A stretch of DNA of 64,000 nt from Anas platyrhynchos (taxonomy: Eukaryota; Chordata; Aves; Anseriformes; Anatidae): positions 62,001 through 126,000 of the forward strand of contig NC_092605.1 in the NCBI RefSeq assembly GCF_047663525.1, given 5' to 3'. A model generated the notes under the pieces. The model saw nothing but the letters and a program-made list of their open reading frames with translations, was not told where the DNA came from and ran no database searches. Below, piece after piece: positions 28,158-38,591 of the stretch (the stretch's first letter is position 1; each line of letters opens with the position of its first letter). Both the position numbers and the translations under genes were made by a program.

Positions 28158-30323
28158 ATGGACCCCCCTGGTGCGCCCCGCAAATGCGTCCCCCCGGAAA
28201 CAAAACCCCGCACACTTGGTTCCCCCCTCATTTTGGTTCCCCCCCCCGGTGCGCCCCACAAAAGTGTCCCCCCGGAAACAAAACCCCGCACACTTGGTTC
28301 CCCCCTCACTTTGGTTCCCCCCCCCGGTGCGCCCCACAAATGTGTCCCCCCGGAAACAAAACCCCGCAAACTTGGTTCCCCCCTCACTTTGGTTCCCCCC
28401 CCGGTGCGCCCCACAAATGTGTCCCCCCGGAAACAAAACCCCGCACACTTGGTTCCCCCCTCACTTTGGTTCCCCCCCCCCGGTGCGCCCCACAAATGTG
28501 TCCCCCCGGAAACAAAAACCCGCACACTTGGTTCCCCCCTCACTTTGGTTCCCCCCCCGGTGCGCCCCACAAATGTGTCCCCCCAGAAACAAAACCCCGC
28601 ACACTTGGTTCCCCCCTCATTTTGGTTCCCCCCCCCTTCCGCCCCCCCGTTGGGGTCCCCCCTAGCCCCATGGACCCCCTCCCCGGTGCGCCCCGCAAAT
28701 GTGTCCCCCCGGCAACCGCACCCCGCAAACTTGGTTCCCCCCTCATTTTGGTTCCCCCCCACCCTTGGGGTCCCCCCAAGCCCCATGGACCCCCGCCCCC
28801 TTGGTGCCCCCCCCCCAATTTGTCTCTCCCCCCGTCCTACCCGTGCCCGCAGCAGCCGCTCGCACTCTGCCAGCGCCTTCCGCACCCGATGCTGCATCTC
28901 GGCCAGGTGGAGGCAAGCGCTGGAGGGGGGGGAATAAATTGGGGGGGGTCAATTTGGGGGGGTCTGGGGGCATTTTGGGGGTTGGGGGCGCATTTAGGGG
29001 GCGGAGGGGACTGGTTCTCACCTGTAGGACTCGGCGTCGAGCCCCCCCGGGGGCAGCTGCAGGGCCAGGATGCCTGGGGCGGTGCGGGGGGGGGCATGTC
29101 AGCACCCCCCAGACCGAAACCCCAAAACCGCTGCCCTTGACCCCAAAACCGCCGCCGTTGACCCCAAGGTGGCCGCTGGTGACGCCGGTAGGGCCACCGG
29201 GCGCCCCGCGGGCCACAAGTACCCAACCCCAACCCCCAAACCCCCTAACCCTAACCCCCCAACCCTAACCCCCGACCCCCCAACCGACCTAACCCTAACC
29301 CTAACCCTCTAACCCTAACCCCCCAACCCTAATCCCCTAACACTAACGGATCTAACCCTAACCCCCCAACCCTAACAGATCTAACCCTAACCCTAATCCT
29401 CTAACCCTAACCCCCCATCCTAACCCCCCAAGTACCCAACCCCAACCCCAAACCCCCTAACCCTAACCCCCCAACCCCCTAACCCCCAACCCTAACCCCC
29501 TAACCCTAACGGATCTAACTCTAATCCTCTAACCCTAACGCCCAAACCCCCTAACCCCCTAACCCTAACGGATCTAAGCCTAACCCTAACCCTCTAACCC
29601 TAACCCCCCCAACCCCCTAACCCCCCAACCCTAACGGATCTAACCCTAACCCTCTAACTCTAACGCCCAAACCCCCTAAAACCCCCTAACCCTAACGGAT
29701 CTAAGCCTAACCCTAACCCCCCAACCCTAACCCCCCAACCCTAACCCCCGACTCCCCAACCATAACCCCCTGACCCTAACGGATCTAACCCTAACCCCCC
29801 AACCCTAATAGATCTAACCCTAACCCTAATCCTCTAATCCTAACCCCCCAACCCCTAACCCCCCAAGTACCCAAACCCAACCCCCAAACCCCCTAACCCT
29901 AACCCCCCAACCCCCTAACCCCCCAACCCTAAACCCCCAACCCTAACCCCCTAACCCTAACGGATCTAACCCTAACCCCCCAACCCTAATAGATCTAACC
30001 CTAACCCTAATCCTCTAACCCTAACCCCCCAAACCCTAACCCCCCAAGTACCCAACCCCAACCCCCAAACCCCCTAACCCTAACCCCCCAACCCCCTAAC
30101 CCCCAACCCTAAACCCCCAACCCTAACCCCCGACCCCCCAACCCTAACAGATCTAACCCTAACACTCTAACCCTAACCCCCCAAACCCTAACCCCCCAAG
30201 TACCCAACCCCCTAATCCCACAACCCCCTAACCCCCAACCCTAAACCCCCAACCCTAACCCCCCAACCCTAACCCTAACCCCCTAACTCTAACGGCTCTA
30301 ACCCTAACCCTAACCCTAACCCC
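28158..30323. repeat. Macrosatellite unit 12 (subtype C, inner-edge type)
   Basis: Six 77-bp copies. Exon b at 28841-28919, exon a at 29022-29073. Subtype C is marked by GGGTCTGGGGGC instead of GGGTCCGGGGGC and by CTTGGTTCCCCCCTC in the degenerate copy; unit 13 shares both. The spacer 29217-30323 is only 1107 bp, so this end of the array is less regular. Confidence 0.86.
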
Positions 30324-32036
30324 ATGGACCCCCCTGGTGCGCCCCGCAAATGCGTCCCCCCGGAAACAAAACCCCGCACACTTGGTTCCCCCCTCATTTT
30401 GGTTCCCCCCCCCGGTGCGCCCCACAAAAGTGTCACCCCGGAAACAAAGCCCCGCACACTTGGTTCCCCCCTCACTTTGGTTCCCCCCCCCGGTGCGCCC
30501 CACAAATGTGTCCCCCCGGAAACAAAACCCCGTAAACTTGGTTCCCCCTCATTTTGGTTCCCCCCCCCGGTGCGCCCCACAAATGTGTCCCCCCCGGAAA
30601 CAAAACCACGCACACTTGGTTCCCCCTCACTTTGGTTCCCCCCCCCCCCCGGTGCGCCCCACAAATGTGTCCCCCCGGAAACAAAACCCCGCACACTTGG
30701 TTCCCCCCTCACTTTGGTTCCCCCCCCCGGTGCGCCCCACAAATGTGTCCCCCCGGAAACAAAAACCCGCACACTTGGTTCCCCCCTCACTTTGGTTCCC
30801 CCCCCCGGTGCGCCCCACAAATGTGTCCCCCTACCTAACCCCCAACCCTAACCCCCTAACCCTAACGGATCTAACTCTAATCCTCTAACCCTAACGCCCA
30901 AACCCCCTAACCCCCTAACCCTAACGGATCTAAGCCTAACCCTAACCCTCTAACCCTAACCCCCCCAACCCCCTAACCCCCCAACCCTAACGGATCTAAC
31001 CCTAACCCTCTAACTCTAACGCCCAAACCCCCTAAAACCCCCTAACCCTAACGGATCTAAGCCTAACCCTAACCCCCCAACACTAACAGATCTAACCCTA
31101 ACCCTCTAACCCTAACCCCCCATCCTAACCCCCCAAGTACCCAACCCCAACCCCCAAACCCCCTAACCCCCAACCCTAAACCCCCAACCCTAACTCCCTA
31201 ACCCTAACGGATCTAACCCTAATCCTCTAACCCTAACGCCCAAACCCCCTAACCCCCTAACCCTAACGGATCTAAGCCTAACCCTAACCCTCTAACCCTA
31301 ACCCCCCCAACCCCCTAACCCCCCAACCCTAACGGATCTAACCCTAACCCTCTAACCCTAACGCCCAAACCCCCTAACCCCCTAACCCTAACGGATCTAA
31401 GCCTAACCCTAACCCCCCAACCCTAACCCCCGACTCCCCAACCATAACCCCCTAACCCTAATGGATCTAACCCAAACCCTAACACCCAACCCCCTAACCC
31501 CCCAACCCTAACCCCCTGACCCTAACGGATCTAACCCTAACCCCCCAACCCTAATAGATCTAACCCTAACCCTAATCCTCTAATCCTAACCCCCCAACCC
31601 CTAACCCCCCAAGTACCCAAACCCAACCCCCAAACCCCCTAACCCTAACCCCCCAACCCCCTAACCCCCCAACCCTAAACCCCCAACCCTAACCCCCTAA
31701 CCCTAACGGATCTAACCCTAACCCCCCAACCCTAATAGATCTAACCCTAACCCTAATCCTCTAACCCTAACCCCCCAAACCCTAACCCCCCAAGTACCCA
31801 ACCCCAACCCCCAAACCCCCTAACCCTAACCCCCCAACCCCCTAACCCCCAACCCTAAACCCCCAACCCTAACCCCCGACCCCCCAACCCTAACAGATCT
31901 AACCCTAACACTCTAACCCTAACCCCCCAAACCCTAACCCCCCAAGTACCCAACCCCCTAATCCCACAACCCCCTAACCCCCAACCCTAAACCCCCAACC
32001 CTAACCCCCCAACCCTAACCCTAACCCCCTAACCCC
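30324..32036. repeat. Macrosatellite unit lacking the exon block
   Basis: Six 77-bp copies plus a broken seventh that runs directly into telomere-variant spacer at about 30828-30835 (CCCCCTACCTAACCCCC). The whole exon-bearing block is absent. Several 77-bp copies carry private changes (GTGTCACCCCGG, CCCCGTAAACTTGG, ACCACGCACAC). The deletion joins minisatellite to the part of the spacer normally ~220 bp downstream of the exon block. Confidence 0.85.
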
Positions 32037-34180
32037 ATGGACCCCCCCGGTGCGCCCCACAAATGAGTCCCCCCGGAAACAAAACCCGCAAACTTGGTTC
32101 CCCCCTCACTTTGGTTCCCCCCCCGGTGCCCCCCACAAATGTGTCCCCCCGGAAACAAAAACCCGCACACTTGGTTCCCCCCTCACTTTGGTTCCCCCCC
32201 CCGGTGCGCCCCACAAATGTGTCCCCCCAGAAACAAAACCCCGCACACTTGGTTCCCCCCTCATTTTGGTTCCCCCCCCCTTCCGCCCCCCCGTTGGGGT
32301 CCCCCCTAGCCCCATGGACCCCCTCCCCGGTGCGCCCCGCAAATGTGTCCCCCCGGCAACCGCACCCCGCAAACTTGGTTCCCCCCTCATTTTGGTTCCC
32401 CCCCACCCTTGGGGTCCCCCCAAGCCCCATGGACCCCCGCCCCCTTGGTGCCCCCCCCCCAATTTGTCTCTCCCCCCGTCCTACCCGTGCCCGCAGCAGC
32501 CGCTCGCACTCTGCCAGCGCCTTCCGCACCCGATGCTGCATCTCGGCCAGGTGGAGGCAAGCGCTGGAGGGGGGGGAATAAATTGGGGGGGGTCAATTTG
32601 GGGGGGTCTGGGGGCATTTTGGGGGTTGGGGGCGCATTTAGGGGGCGGAGGGGACTGGTTCTCACCTGTAGGACTCGGCGTCGAGCCCCCCCGGGGGCAG
32701 CTGCAGGGCCAGGATGCCTGGGGCGGTGCGGGGGGGGGCATGTCAGCACCCCCCAGACCGAAACCCCAAAACCGCTGCCCTTGACCCCAAAACCGCCGCC
32801 GTTGACCCCAAGGTGGCCGCTGGTGACGCCGGTAGGGCCACCGGGCGCCCCGCGGGCCACAAGTACCCAACCCCAACCCCCAAACCCCCTAACCCTAACC
32901 CCCCAACCCTAACCCCCGACACCCCAACCGACCTAACCCTAACCCTAACCCTCTAACCCTAACCCCCCAACCCTAATCCCCTAACCCTAACGGATCTAAC
33001 CCTAACCCCCCAACCCTAACAGATCTAACCCTAACCCTAATCCTCTAACCCTAACCCCCCATCCTAACCCCCCAAGTACCCAACCCCAACCCCAAACCCC
33101 CTAACCCTAACCCCCCAACCCCCTAACCCCCAACCCTAACCCCCTAACCCTAACGGATCTAACTCTAATCCTCTAACCCTAACGCCCAAACCCCCTAACC
33201 CCCTAACCCTAACGGATCTAAGCCTAACCCTAACCCTCTAACCCTAACCCCCCCAACCCCCTAACCCCCCAACCCTAACGGATCTAACCCTAACCCTCTA
33301 ACTCTAACGCCCAAACCCCCTAAAACCCCCTAACCCTAACGGATCTAAGCCTAACCCTAACCCCCCAACACTAACAGATCTAACCCTAACCCTCTAACCC
33401 TAACCCCCCATCCTAACCCCCCAAGTACCCAACCCCAACCCCCAAACCCCCTAACCCCCAACCCTAAACCCCCAACCCTAACTCCCTAACCCTAACGGAT
33501 CTAACCCTAATCCTCTAACCCTAACGCCCAAACCCCCTAACCCCCTAACCCTAACGGATCTAAGCCTAACCCTAACCCCCCAACCCTAACCCCCCAACCC
33601 TAACCCCCGACTCCCCAACCATAACCCCCTGACCCTAACGGATCTAACCCTAACCCCCCAACCCTAATAGATCTAACCCTAACCCTAATCCTCTAATCCT
33701 AACCCCCCAACCCCTAACCCCCCAAGTACCCAAACCCAAGCCCAAACCCCCTAACCCTAACCCCCCAACCCCCTAACCCCCAACCCTAAACCCCCAACCC
33801 TAACCCCCTAACCCTAACGGATCTAACCCTAACCCCCCAACCCTAATAGATCTAACCCTAACCCTAATCCTCTAACCCTAACCCCCCAAACCCTAACCCC
33901 CCAAGTACCCAACCCCAACCCCCAAACCCCCTAACCCTAACCCCCCAACCCCCTAACCCCCAACCCTAAACCCCCAACCCTAACCCCCGACCCCCCAACC
34001 CTAACAGATCTAACCCTAACACTCTAACCCTAACCCCCCAAACCCTAACCCCCCAAGTACCCAACCCCCTAATCCCACAACCCCCTAACCCCCAACCCTA
34101 AACCCCCAACCCTAACCCCCCAACCCTAACCCTAACCCCCTAACCCTAACGGCTCTAACCCTAACCCTAACCCTAACCCC
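32037..34180. repeat. Macrosatellite unit 13 (subtype C)
   Basis: Three 77-bp copies, the first an internal type, so the usual 5' copies and the preceding CTAACGGCTCTAACC leader are missing. Exon b at 32485-32563, exon a at 32666-32717; the last copy of the exon pair. Spacer 32861-34180 (1320 bp). Confidence 0.86.
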
Positions 34181-34696
34181 ATGGACCCCCCTGGTGCGCC
34201 CCGCAAATGCGTCCCCCCGGAAACAAAACCCCGCACACTTGGTTCCCCCCTCATTTTGGTTCCCCCCCCCGGTGCGCCCCACAAAAGTGTCACCCCGGAA
34301 ACAAAGCCCCGCACACTTGGTTCCCCCCTCATTTTGGTTCCCCCCCCCCGGTGCGCCCCACAAATGTGTCCCCCCCGGAAACAAAACCCCGCACACTTGG
34401 TTCCCCCCTCACTTTGGTTCCCCCCCCCGGTGCGCCCCACAAATGTGTCCCCCCGGAAACAAAACCCCGCACACTTGGTTCCCCCCTCACTTTGGTTCCC
34501 CCCCCCGGTGCGCCCCACAAATGTGTCCCCCCGGAAACAAAAACCCGCACACTTGGTTCCCCCCTCACTTTGGTTCCCCCCCCCCCGGTGCGCCCCACAA
34601 ATGTGTCCCCCCAGAAACAAAACCCCACACACTTGGTTCCCCCCTCATTTTCGTTCCCCCCCCCCTTCCGCCCCCCCGTTGGGGTCCCCCCTAGCC
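34181..34696. repeat. Truncated innermost macrosatellite unit
   Basis: Six 77-bp copies with elevated divergence (CCCCACACACTTGG, TCATTTTCGTTCC). The array stops within CCCCCCTAGCC, where other units continue with CCATGGACCCCC. The next bases, TGGGAGACTCAAATG, belong to unrelated sequence. This is the boundary of the satellite. Confidence 0.88.
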
Positions 34697-35260
34697 TGGG
34701 AGACTCAAATGTCACGACACCTGACTGGAAGCAGCTGCCAGAACTGGGATGATGGAGGCCTAAAAGGCCTGCCTTCAAGACAAGAGACCAGAAGGATGGG
34801 GAGTGAAAACCCCCTAAGAAGACACTTAGGAATTCAATTCCCAAGCAAGAGCTCCTGATGCGGCCCAGATGACTTCTGCAACAGTGAGGATGGAAACAGA
34901 CGCGATCTCAAACCGAGTATGATGCACAAGACCTGAAACAGATCCCCACTTCAAGCAGCGATTAAAGACAAGAAGTGCTCAGATCAGAGTCATGATGACA
35001 AAACAAGCATTGAGGCCCTTCAGCACAGCTACCAAGTCGCCTGTCTGGTCAGTCCAGTGTCAAAAGCCAGGAGGATATCAAGACCCGAGAAGCACAGAAC
35101 AGACGTTGCAGAAGCAACACTACAAGACAGACAAACTGAAGGAAACTGTCCGGTCTGGCACACACACTCACACTACAAAATAAACCCGCTCCTTCTATTA
35201 GCCTGGTGACCCAGCCACAAGCAGCCTGAACGTGACCCAGCCTCAACCACCCTCACAGTG
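34697..35260 (+). other. Unclassified segment at the array edge; possibly an LTR remnant
   Basis: Begins exactly at the satellite edge with TG. It has ordinary base composition, an AATAAA at 35179-35184 followed by a pyrimidine-rich CCCGCTCCTTCTATTAGCC, and two near repeats GTGACCCAGCC at ~35206 and ~35233. A terminal TG, one AATAAA and a downstream C/T-rich stretch would fit a solo LTR. No terminal inverted CA, target duplication or primer site is convincing. An unclassified unique segment is the alternative. No protein-coding gene is recognisable. Confidence 0.2.
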
Positions 35261-35434
35261 GCACCAAGTATATTCAGCCAGCTGGTTCCATGCTGCTCTG
35301 CCTCCCAGCTCCCATTAGCCACCCCAGATATGCAAATACCAGGTGGCCCCCAACTTAGCTCTCAGGTTGCTGGATGGCAAAGTCCCACCGCCTCAAGAAA
35401 TGCACAGGCACTGATTGTCATCTTAGTCAATTGC

Positions 35435-35864
35435 CAGGCTCATCATCAGCTGCAAAAACAGAAACAGCATTCACTAGGATGCCAGCCCCATTGCTCACCT
35501 TCTCTACAATGCTGACTACTACTGATGCAACATACGATTGTGCTCACGTGTTCCTCTCCGAGTCCAAGCTCCAACAGTGCAGCCAGTATCATCCACACCA
35601 CCTGGGAAAATAAAGGGATTAAATGATCGTTGCGTTCACAACAAGTCAGCCAATGGTGTTTTTTGTTGTTGTTGTTTTTTGTGTGTGTTTCCTGTATTTT
35701 TTTTTAAATCTGCCTTAGCTCAACAGCATGCAGAGCGCAAACAAGAGAACTGGGGAGTACCTAGAAGAAACAATCCTCATGCTTTTGCTGCAGCTTTGAA
35801 TATTAAAAGGACAATACGACCCAGCAAGTAACTGGAACTTTCTTAACTGGAATTAGCTCAAACT
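35435..35864. repeat. Diverged duplicated block, copy A
   Basis: Three subsegments recur to the right. 35435-35545 matches 37720-37845 (shared GCATTCACTAG and CTACTACTGATGCAACATAC). 35548-35640 matches 36338-36430 (shared CATCATCC/CACCTGGGAA). 35698-35864 matches 37550-37719 (shared CATGCTTTTGCTGCAG, AAAGGACAATACGACC and GAATTAGCTCAAAC). By eye the copies are clearly related but carry many substitutions and small indels. No known repeat family was recognised. Confidence 0.7.
35548..35601 (-). other. Candidate minus-strand exon, copy A (54 bp)
   Basis: On the minus strand a pyrimidine-rich tract ending TATTTTCCCAG precedes GTGGTGTGGATGATACTGGC, and the segment ends at GAACAC followed by GTGAGC. 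Length is 18 codons with one open frame (VVWMILAALLELGLGEEH). The homologous copy at 36338-36388 keeps both splice-like ends and the frame. Coding function is not established; it may be a noncoding exon. Confidence 0.25.
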
Positions 35865-36337
35865 TTCATTCACATTGAAAGAAAAATCCGGGAGGAGAAC
35901 AGATTATACATCAACAGAATTAATTCCATTCCATCCCCAGAAAAAAAATCACATACTCTCATCCCCTCCTGTACCTCAGCCGCTTGCCTGCCCCACATGG
36001 CAGATGCTTCCATCTGTTCTCTTTCACCACTTATAGCACCTCTAAAAGGCAAACTGGAATTTTACTCTATTGGATGTAGGAAAATAACTGCAGTGACAAC
36101 CGCACCCCAAAAACAACAGTTACCTCTGCTCATCACGCACCAGAGTCACTGCAGAGGCAGCTTGGGTCGAGAGGTCCTGCACTGCACACTGCACACTGCA
36201 TTTCACCCTGAACAAAGGAAAGACACAGGCAGAAGATAAACATTCAGCTGCCAGCAGTAGCACCCATCCCTCAACAACATAAGCAACCCCAGCTTTACTT
36301 TTATCCTTTCAAAACAGCACTCCACTTGCCTCTGTAC

Positions 36338-36388
36338 CTGCAAATTAGGTCCAAGCTTGAAAGGAGCGGCCAGCATCATCCACGCCAC
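36338..36388 (-). other. Candidate minus-strand exon, copy B (51 bp)
   Basis: The minus-strand acceptor tract TTTTGTGTTCCCAG is followed by GTGGCGTGGATGATGCTGGC and ends CTAATTTGCAG before GTACAGAGG. The frame is VAWMMLAAPFKLGPNLQ, 17 codons, related to copy A. Both copies being multiples of three with open frames suggests, but does not prove, past coding selection. No family was recognised. Confidence 0.25.
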
Positions 36389-37380
36389 CTGGGAACACAA
36401 AAGGACAAAACGACCACTGTGCTTGCAAGCACCCACCTGCCACATTGCTCCTCTATCCCGAACAGCCTCAACTCAGACCCTCACAGGGAAACACCTGAGC
36501 GTCTTCCCTTCGCTTCGGATAAGGGATGACCAGGCTGACAACACTCACCTTCCCTCAGAGCTTCGTGACATGAGGATTTCCCTTCCCTCTCCACAACTGC
36601 ACAAAGCACCTGCAGAGACAAGAGAAACGCACACTCTGAGGCACCTCACAGCCACAGCGTACCTGCTACAAGACCTCTCTCTTCCCAGCTCCGGTACTTC
36701 AGCTGCTCACCAGCTCTAACTGAGATTCTTTGCTCACAGCACCACAGCAAAATCTGCCCAGGCCACACAACACACACTACACAGGCTACATTGCCTAAGA
36801 CACACAAGCTGGAACATTCCCACCCAACAATCAGTCGCATCACACAGGAAGGCTGCCATACTCTCCAAGAAACCAAACCTACCAGTCCTGAGGAGCTCCC
36901 CACCTCCTCCTGCCAACCACGCTCAGCAAACACACTATTTACTGCTCAGAAAAACAGAAACTTAAAACATACACACACAAAAAACAACTGAGCTCCACAA
37001 ATGCCAAAAAGACGTGCACACACAGCAGCCTTGGCAGGGGTAATCAAACTTACCCTTTGCAGATGAAAGAGGTGACTCTGATACAACCCTGCTCAGTCTC
37101 TTGGTAATGCTGCATCTACCCTGCCAAGCCACATGTAGCATGAAATGAAGCTGGTTTTAGTCCTCTGGAAAATTACAGAAGTAGGTCTATGCATCTAGAG
37201 AATAAATTTAGCTCAAAAACAGAAGAGCATCCCACCATCCCAAAAAATAGTGAGCCAGCAGCCTCTACTAAATATCCCTCTATTAAGTGAATTCCAAGCA
37301 CTTAAAAATTCTAGAAATCTATAAACTCCAGCCTGCCTAGAGAACCCTGCAACTGAATGAATGAAAACCAAAGCACTTAC

Positions 37381-37470
37381 CCCAAGGAGCAGCCCAGGCA
37401 GAAGGAGCTCTCTGATAGCATGCCTGGGGCTCATATACCATTCAGCCCCGCCCAGCACCCAAACCCAATC
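37381..37470 (-). promoter_or_regulatory. Minus-strand promoter-like cluster with a splice donor
   Basis: Reading the minus strand: a CCAAT box in inverted form (ATTGG, 37469-37465), a GC box GGGCGGGGC (37453-37445), a TATA-like TATATGA (37438-37432), then ATG-containing sequence ending CTCCTTGGG followed by GTAAGTGC (donor at 37380-37379). The order and spacing resemble a compact TATA promoter and first exon. The frame MSPRHAIRELLLPGLLLG ends in phase 0, matching the phase-0 candidate exon at 36388. It points toward the telomeric array. No transcript evidence. Confidence 0.3.
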
Positions 37471-37549
37471 ACCTGGGAAAGGGGAGGGGCAAAGCACAAG
37501 GAAGTAGAAAGAAAGCAGGAGCAGCAGCAGCTGGTTTTCGTTTTCTTTA

Positions 37550-37845
37550 TTATTTTTTTTAAGATCTGCTTTACTTGAACAATACGCAGAGAGCAGACAA
37601 GAGACCTGGGGTGTTTCTAGAAGCAACAATCCCCATGCTTTTGCTGCAGTTTTTAACATTGAAAGGACAATACGACCAGGCCAGTAACTGGAACTTTTTC
37701 AAACGGAATTAGCTCAAACAGGTTCATCATCACTTGCAAAAACAGAGAACCAGCATTCACTAGCACGCCAGCCCTGATAACCACCTCTTGGACAACGCTC
37801 ACTACTACTGATGCAACATACAGTTGTGCAATGCCTCTCTGTTCA
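37550..37845. repeat. Diverged duplicated block, further copies
   Basis: Contains the counterpart of 35698-35864 (at 37550-37719), directly followed by the counterpart of 35435-35545 (at 37720-37845). With copy A in the order R2-R3-R1 and here R1-R2, the simplest reading is a tandem array of a ~1.9-2.3 kb unit with internal deletions, cut off by the GC minisatellite at 37883. Confidence 0.6.
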
Positions 37846-37882
37846 AAACTCCTTTACCTCAGCTGCTCAGTAGCTCCACATG

Positions 37883-38590
37883 AGAAATGGGCCCAGGCGG
37901 CGCCGCGCCGAAATGGGCCCGGGCGGCGGGGCGCTTAAATGTGCCCGGGCGGCGCCGCGCTTAAAAGTGCCCGGGCGGCGCCGCGCCGAAATGTGCCCGG
38001 GCGGCGCCGCGCTTAAAGGTGCCCGGGCGGCGCCGCGCCTAAAGGTGCCCGGGCGGCGCCGCGCCGAAATGTGCCCGGGCGGCGCCGCGCTTAAAGGTGC
38101 CCGGGCGGCGCCGCGCTTAAAGGTGCCCGGGCGGCGGGGCGCTAAAATGTGCCCGGGCGGTGCCGCGCTTAAATGTGTCCGGGCGGCGCCGCGCTTAAAA
38201 GTGCCCGGGCGGCGGGGCGCTAAAATGTGTCCGGGCGGCGCCGCGCTTAAATGTGCCCGGGCGGCGCCGCGCTAAAATGTGCCCGGGCGGCGCCGCGCTT
38301 AAATGTGCCCGGGCGGCGCCGCGCTTAAATGTGCCCGGGCGGCGCCGCGCCGAAATGTGCCCGGGCGGCGCCGCGCTGAAATGTGTCCGGGCGGCGCCGC
38401 GCTTAAATGTGCCCGGGCGGCGCCGCGCTAAAATGTGTCCGGGCGGCGCCGCGCTAAAATGTGCCCGCGCGGCGCCGCGCTGAAATGTGTCCGGGCGGCG
38501 CCGCGCTGAAATGTGCCCGGGCGGCGCCGCGCTTAAATGTGCCCGGGCGGCGCCGCGCTAAAATGTGCCCGGACGGCGCCGCGCTAAAAT
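37883..38590. repeat. 26-bp CpG-dense minisatellite (~27 copies)
   Basis: Unit AAATGTGCCCGGGCGGCGCC followed by GCGCTT, 26 bp, about five CpG per unit. Variants end CTTAAA, CCGAAA, CTGAAA or CTAAAA; a subset replace GCCGCG with GGGG. Each unit holds two adjacent palindromes, GCCCGGGC and GGCGCC. Because 26 is not a multiple of 3, the PGRRRAEMCPGGAALK-type open frames are a by-product. It ends by merging into the 62-bp repeat. A ~700-bp CpG island by composition. Confidence 0.92.
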
Positions 38591-38591
38591 T

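Larger units (their letters stand above)
1..34696. repeat. Subtelomeric macrosatellite array (telomere-variant / gene-fragment units)
   Basis: Tandem array of a composite unit, seen directly by repetition of the same landmarks. Order on the + strand: a start with CATGGACCCCC, a 77-bp minisatellite, a GC-rich exon-bearing block, then a spacer of CCCTAAC variants (CCCCTAACC, CTAACGGATCTAACC, CCCCCAACCC). Block starts lie at 642, 3156, 5613, 7991, 10680, 13136, 15598, 18116, 20727, 22950, 25542, 28158, 30324, 32037 and 34181. Steps are mostly 2.2-2.7 kb. Units look near-identical, so they are probably homogenised by unequal exchange. The C-rich strand is +, so the telomere should lie to the left. 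The window opens within a spacer rather than in a pure CCCTAA tract. The inner edge is sharp at about 34696. No functional protein is supported here. Confidence 0.93.
34697..37882. other. Transition block between macrosatellite and CpG minisatellite
   Basis: About 3.2 kb of mixed composition. Apart from the duplicated subsegments and the candidate exons and promoter listed separately, open frames here are short (under ~150 codons) and match nothing recognised. Splice-donor-like GTGAGT/GTGAGC sites occur on the minus strand near 35483 and 36550. No tRNA or rRNA sequence was noticed. Confidence 0.5.

Noticed and set aside
642..34858. Dozens of long proline-rich (+) and glycine-rich (-) open frames, up to ~350 codons, across the satellite
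   Set aside because: They follow the 77-bp and telomere-like repeats, occur in several frames at once, change frame with copy number and have no recognisable domain. They reflect the scarcity of stop codons in C-rich DNA.
35992..37000. Short open frames in the transition block (60-120 codons)
   Set aside because: No recognised domain, poor start contexts and overlapping frames on both strands; only the duplicated exon-like segments were kept as candidates.
37880..38483. Open frames of PGRRRAEMCPGGAALK type in the 26-bp repeat
   Set aside because: By-product of a GC-rich tandem repeat whose period is not a multiple of three; no start context or gene structure.
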